A DNA stretch of 47,889 nt from GCA-020352575 sp964600365. Lineage in GTDB: Bacteria; Actinomycetota; Acidimicrobiia; Spongiisociales; JAENVV01. The notes beneath the pieces are model-generated. The model was not told where the DNA came from. It worked only from the letters and a program-made list of their open reading frames with translations, and did not search any database. Location: positions 1-47,889 of the forward strand of contig CAZRJG010000014.1 in the NCBI GenBank assembly GCA_964600365.1, given 5' to 3'. This document shows positions 26,927 through 34,923 of the stretch, in pieces. Made by a program: the position numbers and the translations under genes. Numbering within the stretch: position 1 is the stretch's first letter; each line of letters begins with the position of its first letter.

Positions 26927-28540
26927 ATGGCCACCAACGAAGAACGAGCCGACGTACTGGTCATCGGAGCCGGGGCCTCCGGCGGGATCGCAGCCCGATA
27001 CTTCGCCGAGGCAGGGCTGTCGACGGTCTGCCTCGAGCAGGGCCGCTGGCACGACCGGTCCGAGTACCGGGGGACGTCGGCCGACTGGGAGATCACAGGC
27101 CGCAAGCAGTGGTTCCCCAACCCCACGATCCGTGGGCTCCCCCAGGACTACCCCCTCAACGAGGACGAGTCCGACATCTCCCCGCTCATGTTCAACGCCG
27201 TCGGCGGCAGCATGATCCTCTACGCCGGCGTCTGGCCCAGGATGCTCCCGTCGGACTTCCGGGTCCGCACCCTGGACGGCGTGGCCGATGACTGGCCCCT
27301 CACCTACGAGGAGCTCCAGCCGTACTACGAACGCACCGAGGCCCAGATCGGAGTCTCCGGCCTCGAGGGTGATCCCGCCTACCCACCGGGGAAGGGACCG
27401 CAGCTCCCGCCCCTCCCGCTCGGACCGGGGGCACTCAAGATCGCCCGGGCCCACGATCGGCTCGGCTGGCACTGGTGGCCGGAGCCGAACGCCATCCTCT
27501 CCCGCCCCTTCCTCGGTCGCCGCCCATGCGTCCAGGTGGGGACCTGCCAGCAGGGATGCAACGAGGGGGCCAAGGCGTCCACGGACCTCACCCACTGGCC
27601 GATCGCCGTGCAGCACGGGGCCCGTCTCATCACGGGTGCCCGCGTGCGGCGCATCGTCACGAAGGGCGGGCTCGCCACCGGCGCCGAGTGGATCGACGAG
27701 GACGGGAACGAGCACTTCCAGGAGGCGGACGTCGTCGTCCTCGCAGCCAACTCCATCGGTACTGCTCGTATCCTCCTCAACTCGGCCACCGACGAGTGGC
27801 CCGATGGCCTCGCCAACTCCTCCGGCCTGGTGGGACGCCGGCTCATGATGCACCCCTTTGCCTCCGTCACCGGCCTCTTCGACGAGGACCTCGAGAGTTG
27901 GCAGGGGCAGTTCGGGTGCAGCATCGAGTCGTTCGAGTTCTACGAAACCGACGAGTCACGTGGATTCGTCCGGGGTGCCAAGTGGGGCCTCGCCCCCACC
28001 GGCGGGCCCATCAACATGGCGCTCCCAGCGAGGGCCGGCGAATCCGAATGGGGCCCCGACCACCACCTCCTCTTCCGCGAGCGGTTCGGACGTGGCCAGA
28101 GCTGGGGTCTCTTCGGCGAGGACCTCCCCAGTGAGGAGAACCGGGTGGTCATCGATGACGACCTCACGGACAGCTCTGGCATCCCCGCCCCCAAGATCCT
28201 CTACCGGGTGCAGGAGAACTCCCGCAAGCTCCTCGACTTCCACATCGAGAAAGCCAGCGAGTCGATGCTCGCCGCCGGGGCCCACAAGGTGGAGACCGAT
28301 CAGCTCATGCGCTACTCCGGGTGGCACCTGCTGGGCACCGCCCGGATGGGCGACGACCCGGCCACCTCGGTGGTCGACCGCTGGGGCCGCTCCCACGACA
28401 TCCCCAACCTGTACGCGGTGGACGGGAGCGTCTTCGTCACGTCGAGCGGCACGAACCCCACGAGCACCATCGCAGCCCTCGCCCTCCGGACCGCCGAGCA
28501 CATGGTCCAGGAGCGCTACAACCAGGAGGTGCCGGTATGA
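26927..28540 (+). CDS. GMC-family FAD-dependent oxidoreductase (gluconate 2-dehydrogenase large-subunit-like)
   Basis: A 537-aa flavoprotein. The FAD-binding loop is VLVIGAGASGGIAA at residues 9-22, then CLEQGRW for the FAD ribose. The GMC C-terminal block has the catalytic His in GWHLLGTARMG near residue 466 and the Asn in SSGTNPTSTIAALALRTAEHM near 507. The HLLGTARMG and DGSVFVTSSGTNP pattern is that of sugar and gluconate dehydrogenases and related sugar oxidases rather than cholesterol oxidase or choline dehydrogenase. There is no signal peptide or Tat motif, so it acts in the cytoplasm or through a partner. It overlaps the next small gene by 4 bp. It probably oxidises a sugar-like hydroxyl group. 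Confidence 0.88.
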   Translation: MATNEERADVLVIGAGASGGIAARYFAEAGLSTVCLEQGRWHDRSEYRGTSADWEITGRKQWFPNPTIRGLPQDYPLNEDESDISPLMFNAVGGSMILYAGVWPRMLPSDFRVRTLDGVADDWPLTYEELQPYYERTEAQIGVSGLEGDPAYPPGKGPQLPPLPLGPGALKIARAHDRLGWHWWPEPNAILSRPFLGRRPCVQVGTCQQGCNEGAKASTDLTHWPIAVQHGARLITGARVRRIVTKGGLATGAEWIDEDGNEHFQEADVVVLAANSIGTARILLNSATDEWPDGLANSSGLVGRRLMMHPFASVTGLFDEDLESWQGQFGCSIESFEFYETDESRGFVRGAKWGLAPTGGPINMALPARAGESEWGPDHHLLFRERFGRGQSWGLFGEDLPSEENRVVIDDDLTDSSGIPAPKILYRVQENSRKLLDFHIEKASESMLAAGAHKVETDQLMRYSGWHLLGTARMGDDPATSVVDRWGRSHDIPNLYAVDGSVFVTSSGTNPTSTIAALALRTAEHMVQERYNQEVPV

Positions 28541-28995
28541 GCGAGCACGTCGAGATCCGCCCCGTGGTCGGCGAGGCGGTGCGGTCGGGGCTAGAGGTCG
28601 TCGGCGACCGCCTCATCCCAGAGGCACACGGGATGCCAGCGGCGAGCACGATGGACGTCGGGCGGTCGCAGCTCGACATCGTCCTCGCCTCCAGGCCGGA
28701 CCTCGCCCCCCTCCTCGAGCGGGCGTTCACCGACGCACCCATCGAGGACGTGGCTGCCTTCACCGCCACGGTGCAGGCGGACGACCCCGAGGCGTGGGAC
28801 GCGATCACCCTCGCCATCGTCGCGGGCTACTACATGCACCCGGAGGTGCACCGCCGCATCGGCTACGCCGGGCAGGTACCGAAGGACGCGCAGGCGATCG
28901 GCGAGCGCGAGGCCCTGCAGGAGGGCCTGTACGAGCTGGCCCAGAAGGTGATCGACCGCGGGCCGATCTACCGTCCGACGCCCGACGTCTCCTGA
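28537..28995 (+). CDS. Small partner protein, gluconate 2-dehydrogenase subunit 3-like
   Basis: A 152-aa protein directly coupled to the GMC oxidoreductase (ATGA overlap). The stretch VVGDRLIPEAHGMPAASTMDVG near residues 23-44 matches the ADRLIPADxxxPGA opening of the gluconate 2-dehydrogenase subunit 3 family, small proteins that assemble with GMC flavoproteins. AIVAGYYMHPEVHRRIGYAG near residues 92-111 is the conserved C-terminal half. There is no N-terminal signal sequence, although subunit 3 proteins often carry a Tat signal; this agrees with the lack of one in the large subunit. The family assignment is from pattern memory and position and is moderately certain. Confidence 0.7.
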   Translation: MSEHVEIRPVVGEAVRSGLEVVGDRLIPEAHGMPAASTMDVGRSQLDIVLASRPDLAPLLERAFTDAPIEDVAAFTATVQADDPEAWDAITLAIVAGYYMHPEVHRRIGYAGQVPKDAQAIGEREALQEGLYELAQKVIDRGPIYRPTPDVS

Positions 28996-29002
28996 GGTGA
29001 CC

Positions 29003-30493
29003 ATGGTCGAGACACACCGCAATTACATCGACGGGCGTTGGGTCGCCTCCGCCACCGGCGAGACGTTCCTCGACATGAACCCATCGCGCCCCGACGAGGC
29101 CATCGGGGCGTTCCAGCGAAGCGGGCCCGCCGACGTCGACGCCGCCGTCACCGCCGCCGCCCGCGCCCAGCGGGAGTGGCGACGCACCCCTGCCCCGCTC
29201 CGGGCCGAGATCGTCGCCCGGGTCACGAGGCTCCTCGTCGAGCGGAAGCCGGAGCTCGCCGAGGGCATCACGCGGGAGATGGGGAAGGTCCTCGTGGACT
29301 CGGGGTACGACGTGCAGGGAGCCATCACGTCCGGTGAGTACATGAGCGGCGAGGGTCGCCGCATGACCGGCGACACCGTTCCCTCCGGGCTCCCCAATCG
29401 CCTCGCCATGACCATCCGGGAGCCCGTCGGCGTCGTCGGGATCATCACCCCGTGGAACCTTCCGATGCTCATGCCGGCCTGGAAGCTCCTCCCCGCCCTC
29501 GTCTGCGGCAACACGGTCGTCGTGAAGCCCGCTGAGGACACTCCCCTCACCGCCGTCCGGCTCTTCGAGCTCCTCGAGGAGGCGGGCGTGCCACCGGGTG
29601 TCGCCAACCTCGTCACCGGCTACGGCCACGAGGCAGGGCAGGCCCTCGTGGAGCACCCCGATCTCGACATGATCTCGTTCACCGGGTCGCAGCCGGTGGG
29701 GCGGCGCATCGCTGCGAGCGCCGGGGAGCGCCTGAAGAGAGTCTCACTGGAGATGGGGGGCAAGAACGCCCTCATCGTGCTCGAGGACGCCGACATCGAC
29801 GAGGCCGTCACGGGCGCTCTCTGGGGCGGTTTCTCCACCGCCGGGCAACGGTGCACGGCGAGCAGCCGCCTCGTCCTCGATCGGCGCATCGCCGACGACG
29901 TCGTCGAGGGCCTCCTCGAGGGAATCGGGAGCCTCGTGATCGGCGACCCGCTCGACCCGGCCACGAACCTGGGTCCCCTCATCAACGCCAAGCAGCTCGA
30001 CCGGGTCCACTCCTACACGCAGGTCGGGATCGACGAGGGCGCCGAGCTCGTGGCTGGCGGGAAGGTTCTCCAGGAGGAGCACGGCGGGTTCTTCTACGCG
30101 CCCACCCTCTTCGACCACGCCACGTCGGGGATGCGGATCGCCCAGGAGGAGATCTTCGGACCGACGATCACCGTCATCCGCGTGGACGGCTACGAGGAGG
30201 CGATCCGGGTCGCCAACGACACCCGGTACGGGCTGTCGTCGGCGATCTACACGCGGGACACGGCCCGGGCGCTGGGAGCGGTGCACGACCTCGAGGCGGG
30301 CCTCGTCTACCTGAACGCACCCACGATCGGCTCCGAGATCCACCTCCCCTTCGGGGGCGTGAAGGAGACGGGGAACGGGCACCGCGAGTCGGGGCCGGCG
30401 TCGATCGAGCAGTTCACCGAGACAAAGACGGTCTTCCTCGACTACAGCGGCGTCCTCCAACGGGCGCACATCGACGAACCCACCGCCGACTGA
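29003..30493 (+). CDS. NAD(P)-dependent aldehyde dehydrogenase
   Basis: A 496-aa ALDH superfamily enzyme with all catalytic residues: Asn152 in TPWNLP, Lys175 in VVKPAED, Glu250 in LEMGGKNAL and Cys284 in GQRCTASS. The late PFGGVKETGNGHRESG motif is like that of succinate-semialdehyde and alpha-ketoglutarate-semialdehyde dehydrogenases. It would oxidise an aldehyde made by the preceding GMC enzyme or by later C-C cleavage. ATG 29003 was chosen because GAGG lies just upstream; GTG 28997 would add two residues. It starts 7 bp after the small-subunit gene and 16 bp before the DUF993 gene, all on the O4 transcript. Confidence 0.93.
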   Translation: MVETHRNYIDGRWVASATGETFLDMNPSRPDEAIGAFQRSGPADVDAAVTAAARAQREWRRTPAPLRAEIVARVTRLLVERKPELAEGITREMGKVLVDSGYDVQGAITSGEYMSGEGRRMTGDTVPSGLPNRLAMTIREPVGVVGIITPWNLPMLMPAWKLLPALVCGNTVVVKPAEDTPLTAVRLFELLEEAGVPPGVANLVTGYGHEAGQALVEHPDLDMISFTGSQPVGRRIAASAGERLKRVSLEMGGKNALIVLEDADIDEAVTGALWGGFSTAGQRCTASSRLVLDRRIADDVVEGLLEGIGSLVIGDPLDPATNLGPLINAKQLDRVHSYTQVGIDEGAELVAGGKVLQEEHGGFFYAPTLFDHATSGMRIAQEEIFGPTITVIRVDGYEEAIRVANDTRYGLSSAIYTRDTARALGAVHDLEAGLVYLNAPTIGSEIHLPFGGVKETGNGHRESGPASIEQFTETKTVFLDYSGVLQRAHIDEPTAD

Positions 30494-30509
30494 CCCCGGG
30501 AGCCACCCC

Positions 30510-31676
30510 ATGACCACCCGTCTCCGCATACCCCTTCGCGACCGCACCATCGGCACGTACGTGTTGCGGGAGCCCGCTGGACACACCAGGCCCCGGGGTC
30601 CCCTCACGAGCCGTCGGCCATTCGCCGCGGCCCACGTCGTCGCCGATCCCCTCGCGGAGAACACACCGATCTCCCCGGCCTCCCTGGACTGGGATGCGAC
30701 GTTGGCGTTTCGCCGCCACCTCTGGTCGTGGGGGCTCGCCGTCGCCGAGGCGATGGACACCGCGCAGCGCGGCATGGGCCTGGACTGGGCGGTGACGCGT
30801 GAGCTCATCCGCCGATCCATCGCCGAGGCGAGGGCCGTGGGTGGGGACATCGCATGCGGGGCCAACACCGACCAGGATCCCGACGCACCCCTCGACCTCG
30901 ACGGCATCGTCGGGGCATACCTGGAGCAGCTCGAGCTCATCGAGGGCGAGGGCGGCCAGGCGGTGGTGATGGCGAGCCGCCACCTCGCCAGGGTGGCCCG
31001 GAGCGTCGACGACTATCAGGAGGTGTACGGGCGCATCCTCGCCGCGGTGGGACGGCCCGTGATCATCCACTGGCTCGGTGAGATGTTCGATCCGGCGCTC
31101 CGTGGCTATTGGGGCTCCGCCGACCTCGACGTCGCCCAGGAGGCATTCCTCGACCTGCTCGCCGCCAACGCGTCGAAGGTCGACGGGGTGAAGATCTCGC
31201 TCCTCGACCGGGAACGCGAACTGTACCTCCGGGCGAACCTCCCCGAGGGGCTGCGGATGTACACCGGCGACGACTTCAACTACCCGGGACTCATCCTCGG
31301 GGACGGCACCCACCACAGCGACTCGTTCCTCGGCGCCTTCGACCTCATCGCCCCCGCGGCATCGGCGGCGATCCAGGCACTCGATGCCGGCGATGTGGCC
31401 CGCTTCGACGAGGTACTCGATCCCACGGTACCCCTCTCCCGTCACGTGTTCGGGGAGCCGACGTTCTTCTACAAGACCGGCATCGTCTTCATGGCCTACC
31501 TCAACGGCCACCAGGACCACTTCCGGATGGTGCATGGGCTCGAGAGCGCCCGTTCGATGGCGCACCTCACCGAGCAGTTCGTGCTCGCCGACCGGGCGGG
31601 GCTCCTCGACGACCCGGAGCTCGCGGCGCACAGGATGGCCGTGGTCCTCGAGCTCGCCGGCGTCGCACGGCAGTGA
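30510..31676 (+). CDS. DUF993 family protein (dihydrodipicolinate synthase-like TIM barrel)
   Basis: A 388-aa member of DUF993, a family I recognise by its conserved blocks: AAAHVVADPLAEN near residue 40, WDATLAFRRHLWSWGLAVAEAMDTAQRGMGLDW near 62-93, PVIIHWLGEMFDPALRGYWGSADLD near 181, KVDGVKISLLDRERE near 222, MYTGDDFNYPGLILGD near 248, and FYKTGIVFMAYLNGHQDHF near 321. The family is annotated as dihydrodipicolinate-synthase-like, so a Schiff-base lysine (KISLL or FYKTG) and an aldolase or dehydratase reaction on a keto acid are plausible. I know of no settled biochemical function. In actinobacteria it is usually found among sugar-catabolism genes, consistent with this cluster. Confidence 0.85.
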   Translation: MTTRLRIPLRDRTIGTYVLREPAGHTRPRGPLTSRRPFAAAHVVADPLAENTPISPASLDWDATLAFRRHLWSWGLAVAEAMDTAQRGMGLDWAVTRELIRRSIAEARAVGGDIACGANTDQDPDAPLDLDGIVGAYLEQLELIEGEGGQAVVMASRHLARVARSVDDYQEVYGRILAAVGRPVIIHWLGEMFDPALRGYWGSADLDVAQEAFLDLLAANASKVDGVKISLLDRERELYLRANLPEGLRMYTGDDFNYPGLILGDGTHHSDSFLGAFDLIAPAASAAIQALDAGDVARFDEVLDPTVPLSRHVFGEPTFFYKTGIVFMAYLNGHQDHFRMVHGLESARSMAHLTEQFVLADRAGLLDDPELAAHRMAVVLELAGVARQ

Positions 31677-31701
31677 CTGCACCGCCCCGCGGGTGTCCCC
31701 G

Positions 31702-31971
31702 GTGGACCTGACCGCCTACCAGAGGGCCGTCGCGCGCGTCGTCGCCGACCTCGGGCCGGGCGAGATCACCACCTACGGCGACGTCGCCGCCGAAGCCGGC
31801 TACCCCGGTGCGTCCCGCGGCGTCTCGGCGGTCCTCCGGAAGGTCCCCGGGCTGCCGTGGTGGCGGGTGACCGCGGCGAGCGGGAAGTTGATCCGGGGCC
31901 TCGAGGCCGAGCAGGCCGGGCGCCTCCGCGCGGAGGGGGTCTCGGTGCGGGACGGGAGAATCGTTCCGTGA
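31702..31971 (+). CDS. Alkyltransferase-like (Atl/MGMT-type) DNA-binding protein
   Basis: An 89-aa protein matching only the C-terminal DNA-binding domain of O6-alkylguanine-DNA alkyltransferases: VARVVADLGPGEITTYGDVAAEAGYPGASRGVSAVLRK. Where active repair enzymes have the PCHR methyl-acceptor motif, this one has PWWRV, so the Cys is replaced by Trp and it cannot transfer alkyl groups. This is the hallmark of alkyltransferase-like proteins, which bind O6-alkylguanine and hand it to nucleotide excision repair. GTG 31702 is the assumed start; GTG 31693 would add three residues. It follows the DUF993 gene by 25 bp and is probably unrelated to it in function. Confidence 0.82.
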   Translation: MDLTAYQRAVARVVADLGPGEITTYGDVAAEAGYPGASRGVSAVLRKVPGLPWWRVTAASGKLIRGLEAEQAGRLRAEGVSVRDGRIVP

Positions 31972-31975
31972 GCGC

Positions 31976-32251
31976 TCACCCGGCCACCCGATCGGCCCGC
32001 ATCCGGACCCACACGTAGTCGCCCGCCCGGTCGCACATGGCGGACCAACGCCCCTGCCACCGCCTCCGGGGCGCGCCCCCTGCAACGCCGCGTTGGAGCA
32101 CACGGCGTCGAATCGGCGGCCGAGGTCGACGTGAGCTGCCCGCCCCCGCACCCCAGGTCGAGGATCGCCTCCCGGGGCGCTCGTCGAGCCACTCGACGTC
32201 TCCGAGGCCCCAGACGAAGCCGTGCGAGCCCTCGTGGGCATCCCCGTCCAT
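31976..32251 (-). pseudogene. Decayed class I SAM-dependent methyltransferase
   Basis: Pieces of one methyltransferase are spread over the three minus-strand frames in order. They are MDGDAHEGSHGFVWGLGDVEWLDERPG, then EAILDLGCGGGQLTS (SAM-binding motif I), then FDAVCSNAAL (motif IV), then APEAVAGALVRHVRPGG (motif V). The shift between the first two needs a single missing base in a G run near 32168, and two more shifts follow. The stretch between motifs I and IV is also too short, so an internal deletion is likely. The order matches trans-aconitate methyltransferase-like proteins. It converges on the alkyltransferase-like gene and is not expected to make a working protein. Confidence 0.75.
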
Positions 32252-32262
32252 CCGGGGACCAC

Positions 32263-33366
32263 TCACCGCCCGATGCCGCCGTGGGTGTCGTAGGAGATCG
32301 AGACCTCATCGGTGACCGGATGCGACTGGCAGGTGAGCACGTACCCCGCGTCTCGTTCCTCGTCGGTGAGCGCGTAGTTCTTGTCCATCCGCACCTCCCC
32401 AGAGACGACGACGGCCTTGCAGGTGGCACACATGCCGCCCTTGCATGCGAACGGCACCTCGGATCGGACAACCCGCGCGTGGTCCAGGATCGAGGCCCCA
32501 TCCGGGTCGACATGGACCGCCGACGAACGACCGTCGAGCGTGATGGTGACCGTGGCGAGCCCTTCGATGCCGTCGTCCACAGTGGCAATCGGCTCGACCC
32601 GCTCGTCGAAGAAGAGCTCCTTGTGCACCCGCTCCCCGGGTACGCCGACCTCTCCGAGCACCGCGACCGCATCCTCCACCATGCCGAGGGGCCCGCACAG
32701 GTACCAGCCGTCCACGTCGGTGGGCTCCACGAGTCCGTCGAGCACCACCCTGAGCTTGGCGGCGTCGAGTCGACCCTCGAAGAGCGGCACCTCGTGGGGC
32801 TCGCGGCTGAGCACATGGAGCATATGGAAGCGGGACAGGTGGCGATCCTTCACGGCTTCGAGTTCCTCGAGGAACATGATCGAACCCGCCCGGCGGTTGC
32901 CGTAGAGCAGCGTCCACTCGGCCGTCGGCGAGCCCTCGAGGCTCGTTTCGATCATCGAGAGGACCGGGGTGATGCCAGAACCCGCAGCGATCGCCACATA
33001 GCGGCCGACCGACGAATGAGGATGCGTGAACTCACCCACCGGCGGCATCACCTCGAGGGTGTCACCCGCTGCAAGGCGGGTGGTGGCGAACGTCGAGAAC
33101 GCTCCGTCCGGGATGCGTTTCACACCCACCCGCAGTGGGCCTGTCGCGGCGTCGGCGCAGATGGAGTAGGAGCGCCGGACGTCTTCGCCGTCGATCATCG
33201 CCCGGACGGTGATGTGCTGGCCCGGCACCCAGCGGAACGTGTCGACGAGGTCGCCGGGCACGTCGAACGTGATGGCAACGGAGTCGTCCGTGAGCGGATC
33301 CACCGCCGCCACCACCAGTTCGTGGAACCGAAGGGGCGCCGCCCGATCCTCCGTGGTGACGGCCAT
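32263..33366 (-). CDS. paaE: Phenylacetyl-CoA epoxidase reductase subunit PaaE
   Basis: A 367-aa electron-transfer protein that feeds NAD(P)H electrons to the PaaABC oxygenase core. The FAD-binding domain has RRSYSICA near residue 57 and GSGITPVLSMIETSL near 125. The NAD domain follows with YLCGPLGMVEDA near residue 225. The C-terminal plant-type ferredoxin domain carries the 2Fe-2S ligands in ACKGGMCATC and the final LTCQSHP, with KNYAL between. Full family length. It starts 2 bp after paaD stops, so it is the last gene of the paaABCDE operon. The assumed ATG is 33366; further upstream starts lie within paaD. Confidence 0.95.
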   Translation of the reverse strand: MAVTTEDRAAPLRFHELVVAAVDPLTDDSVAITFDVPGDLVDTFRWVPGQHITVRAMIDGEDVRRSYSICADAATGPLRVGVKRIPDGAFSTFATTRLAAGDTLEVMPPVGEFTHPHSSVGRYVAIAAGSGITPVLSMIETSLEGSPTAEWTLLYGNRRAGSIMFLEELEAVKDRHLSRFHMLHVLSREPHEVPLFEGRLDAAKLRVVLDGLVEPTDVDGWYLCGPLGMVEDAVAVLGEVGVPGERVHKELFFDERVEPIATVDDGIEGLATVTITLDGRSSAVHVDPDGASILDHARVVRSEVPFACKGGMCATCKAVVVSGEVRMDKNYALTDEERDAGYVLTCQSHPVTDEVSISYDTHGGIGR

Positions 33367-33368
33367 GC

Positions 33369-33842
33369 TCAGATCTCCTTGAAGTGGTCGAACGGTTCGA
33401 GGCAGGTGCGGCATCGGTGAAGGGCCTTGCACGCGGTCGAGCCGAATCGACTCACCTCGGTCGTGTCCGAGGAGCCGCAATGCGGACAGCGGATCGCGAG
33501 GCGCAACGTCACCGTGGTCGGACGGGGAGAGGCGATCCCGAAGGCTTCGAGCTTGCGCTTCCCTTCCTCGGACATCCAATCGGTCGTCCACGCAGGGCTG
33601 AGGACGGTCTCGACCACCACCTCCTTGAACCCCACTCCGCGGAGGGTCTCCTCGATGCAGCCACGGATGTGCTCCATGGCCGGGCACCCGGAGTAGGTGG
33701 GAGTGACCGTCACCGTCGCCGTGGCCCCGTCGACGTCCACCCCACGGAGGATGCCGAGGTCCCCGATCGTGAGCGCAGGCACCTCAGGATCCTTCACCGT
33801 CGCAAGGGCTGCCTCGGCGTCTGCAAGGGTGGGCACGGTCAC
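33369..33842 (-). CDS. paaD: Phenylacetate degradation protein PaaD (PaaJ), iron-sulfur maturation factor
   Basis: A 157-aa protein of the MIP18/DUF59 family with the PaaD extension. The DUF59 core is VKDPEVPALTIGDLGILRGVDVDG near residue 17 and TPTYSGCPAMEHI near 48. The C-terminal zinc-type region has CPHCGSSDT and CRTCLEPFDHF, the marks of PaaD against ordinary SufT proteins. By family knowledge it helps assemble the epoxidase metal centres and is needed for activity. The start is GTG 33842 because it makes a GTGA overlap with paaC; the neighbouring GTG at 33845 is an alternative one codon upstream. Confidence 0.93.
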   Translation of the reverse strand: MTVPTLADAEAALATVKDPEVPALTIGDLGILRGVDVDGATATVTVTPTYSGCPAMEHIRGCIEETLRGVGFKEVVVETVLSPAWTTDWMSEEGKRKLEAFGIASPRPTTVTLRLAIRCPHCGSSDTTEVSRFGSTACKALHRCRTCLEPFDHFKEI

Positions 33843-34591
33843 CACGACGCCCCCGGGTAGGCGCGCTGGAGGAACTGCATCTCGGGGAGCATGCGCCCGA
33901 GGTGTTCGGTGTGCATCCCGGTGCGGCCGCCAGCTCGCTGGCGCGAATCGGAGGGGGGGTCGAGCGTCGCCTGGGCGAGCGTCTTCTCGATCGTCGCGTC
34001 CCAGGCGTCCCGTAGCGACGACGGCAGCGGGGCAACTCCCCGGTCGGCCAGGTCCGCTTCGACCGAGTCCGACCAGAACAACTCATCGGTGAATCGCCAC
34101 ATCTCGTCGAGTCCGGCCTGCATGCGCCGGTGGCTCTCGTCGGTACCGTCGCCGAGGCGCACCACCCAGGTGATCGAATGTTGCAGGTGGTACCGGCACT
34201 CCTTGGCGGCCTTCCCGGCGATGCCGGCGATGCGTGCGTCCGTCGACGACGCGAGGGCCTCCATGAGGGGCAGTCGGTACGCATCGAAGAGCAACTGGCG
34301 AGCCATCGTCTGGCCGAAGTCCCCGTTCGGTTGCTCGCAGAGGACCGCGTTGAGGAACTCCCGTTCGTCCCGCAGGAAGGCGAGGTCGTCCTCCGTACGC
34401 CCTGCACCTTCGACGTCCCCGGCGTAGGTGTAGATCGCCCGGGTCTGCCCGATCAGGTCGAGCGCGAGGTTCGCCACGGCGATGTCCTCCTCTAGATCCG
34501 GCTGCCGGCTCACCAATTCGCCGAGGCGCTGCCCGAGGATGAGGTAGTCGTCGCCGAGGCGCAGCAGGTAGGTGAGGAGCGGGTCCCTCAC
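33839..34591 (-). CDS. paaC: Phenylacetyl-CoA epoxidase structural subunit PaaC
   Basis: A 250-aa ferritin-like helical protein with the PaaC pattern: LLRLGDDYLILGQRLGELVSRQPDLEEDIAVANLALDLIGQTRAIYTYAG near residues 7-56, then ECRYHLQHSITWVVRLGDGTDES near 125. The C-terminal TGMHTEHLGRMLPEMQFLQRAYPGASW is also typical. PaaC is the non-catalytic partner that stabilises PaaA. The GTG start overlaps the paaB stop (GTGA) and the stop overlaps paaD. The upstream in-frame region lies inside paaB and was not used. Confidence 0.95.
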   Translation of the reverse strand: MRDPLLTYLLRLGDDYLILGQRLGELVSRQPDLEEDIAVANLALDLIGQTRAIYTYAGDVEGAGRTEDDLAFLRDEREFLNAVLCEQPNGDFGQTMARQLLFDAYRLPLMEALASSTDARIAGIAGKAAKECRYHLQHSITWVVRLGDGTDESHRRMQAGLDEMWRFTDELFWSDSVEADLADRGVAPLPSSLRDAWDATIEKTLAQATLDPPSDSRQRAGGRTGMHTEHLGRMLPEMQFLQRAYPGASW

Positions 34592-34923
34592 ATGTGCCCC
34601 ACTTCGTCGGGGATCGTGTAGAAGGTCGGGTGCCGATAGGGCTTCTCGGACTCGAACCACGCATCCTCGTCGTGCGGATCGGACGCATGGATCTCGGTGG
34701 AGCGGACCACCCACACGGACACGCCTTCCTGTCGACGTGTGTACACGTCGCGAGCATGCTGGGCGGCCGTCTCGGCGTCTGGGGCATGGAGGCTGCCGAC
34801 GTGGACGTGGTTGAGGCCCCGTGCAGCGCGGACGAAGACCTCCCAGAGCGCGTGGCCGGCGCCGGTGCTCATCGAGACGTCGACCTCGTGGTCTCCTGCC
34901 ATGCGAGGGACGTCGTAGCTCAT
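34588..34923 (-). CDS. paaB: Phenylacetyl-CoA epoxidase subunit PaaB
   Basis: A 111-aa protein. The core WEVFVRAARGLNHVHVGSLHAPDAETAAQHARDVYTRRQEGVSVWVV (residues 31-77) and YRHPTFYTIPDEVGHM at the end are standard PaaB. PaaB bridges two PaaAC heterodimers. An extra N-terminal segment of about 25 residues (SYDVPRMAGDHEVDVSMSTG) precedes the usual start of homology, so a shorter product from Met22 is possible. However, ATG 34923 makes a clean ATGA overlap with paaA and is preferred. Confidence 0.93.
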   Translation of the reverse strand: MSYDVPRMAGDHEVDVSMSTGAGHALWEVFVRAARGLNHVHVGSLHAPDAETAAQHARDVYTRRQEGVSVWVVRSTEIHASDPHDEDAWFESEKPYRHPTFYTIPDEVGHM

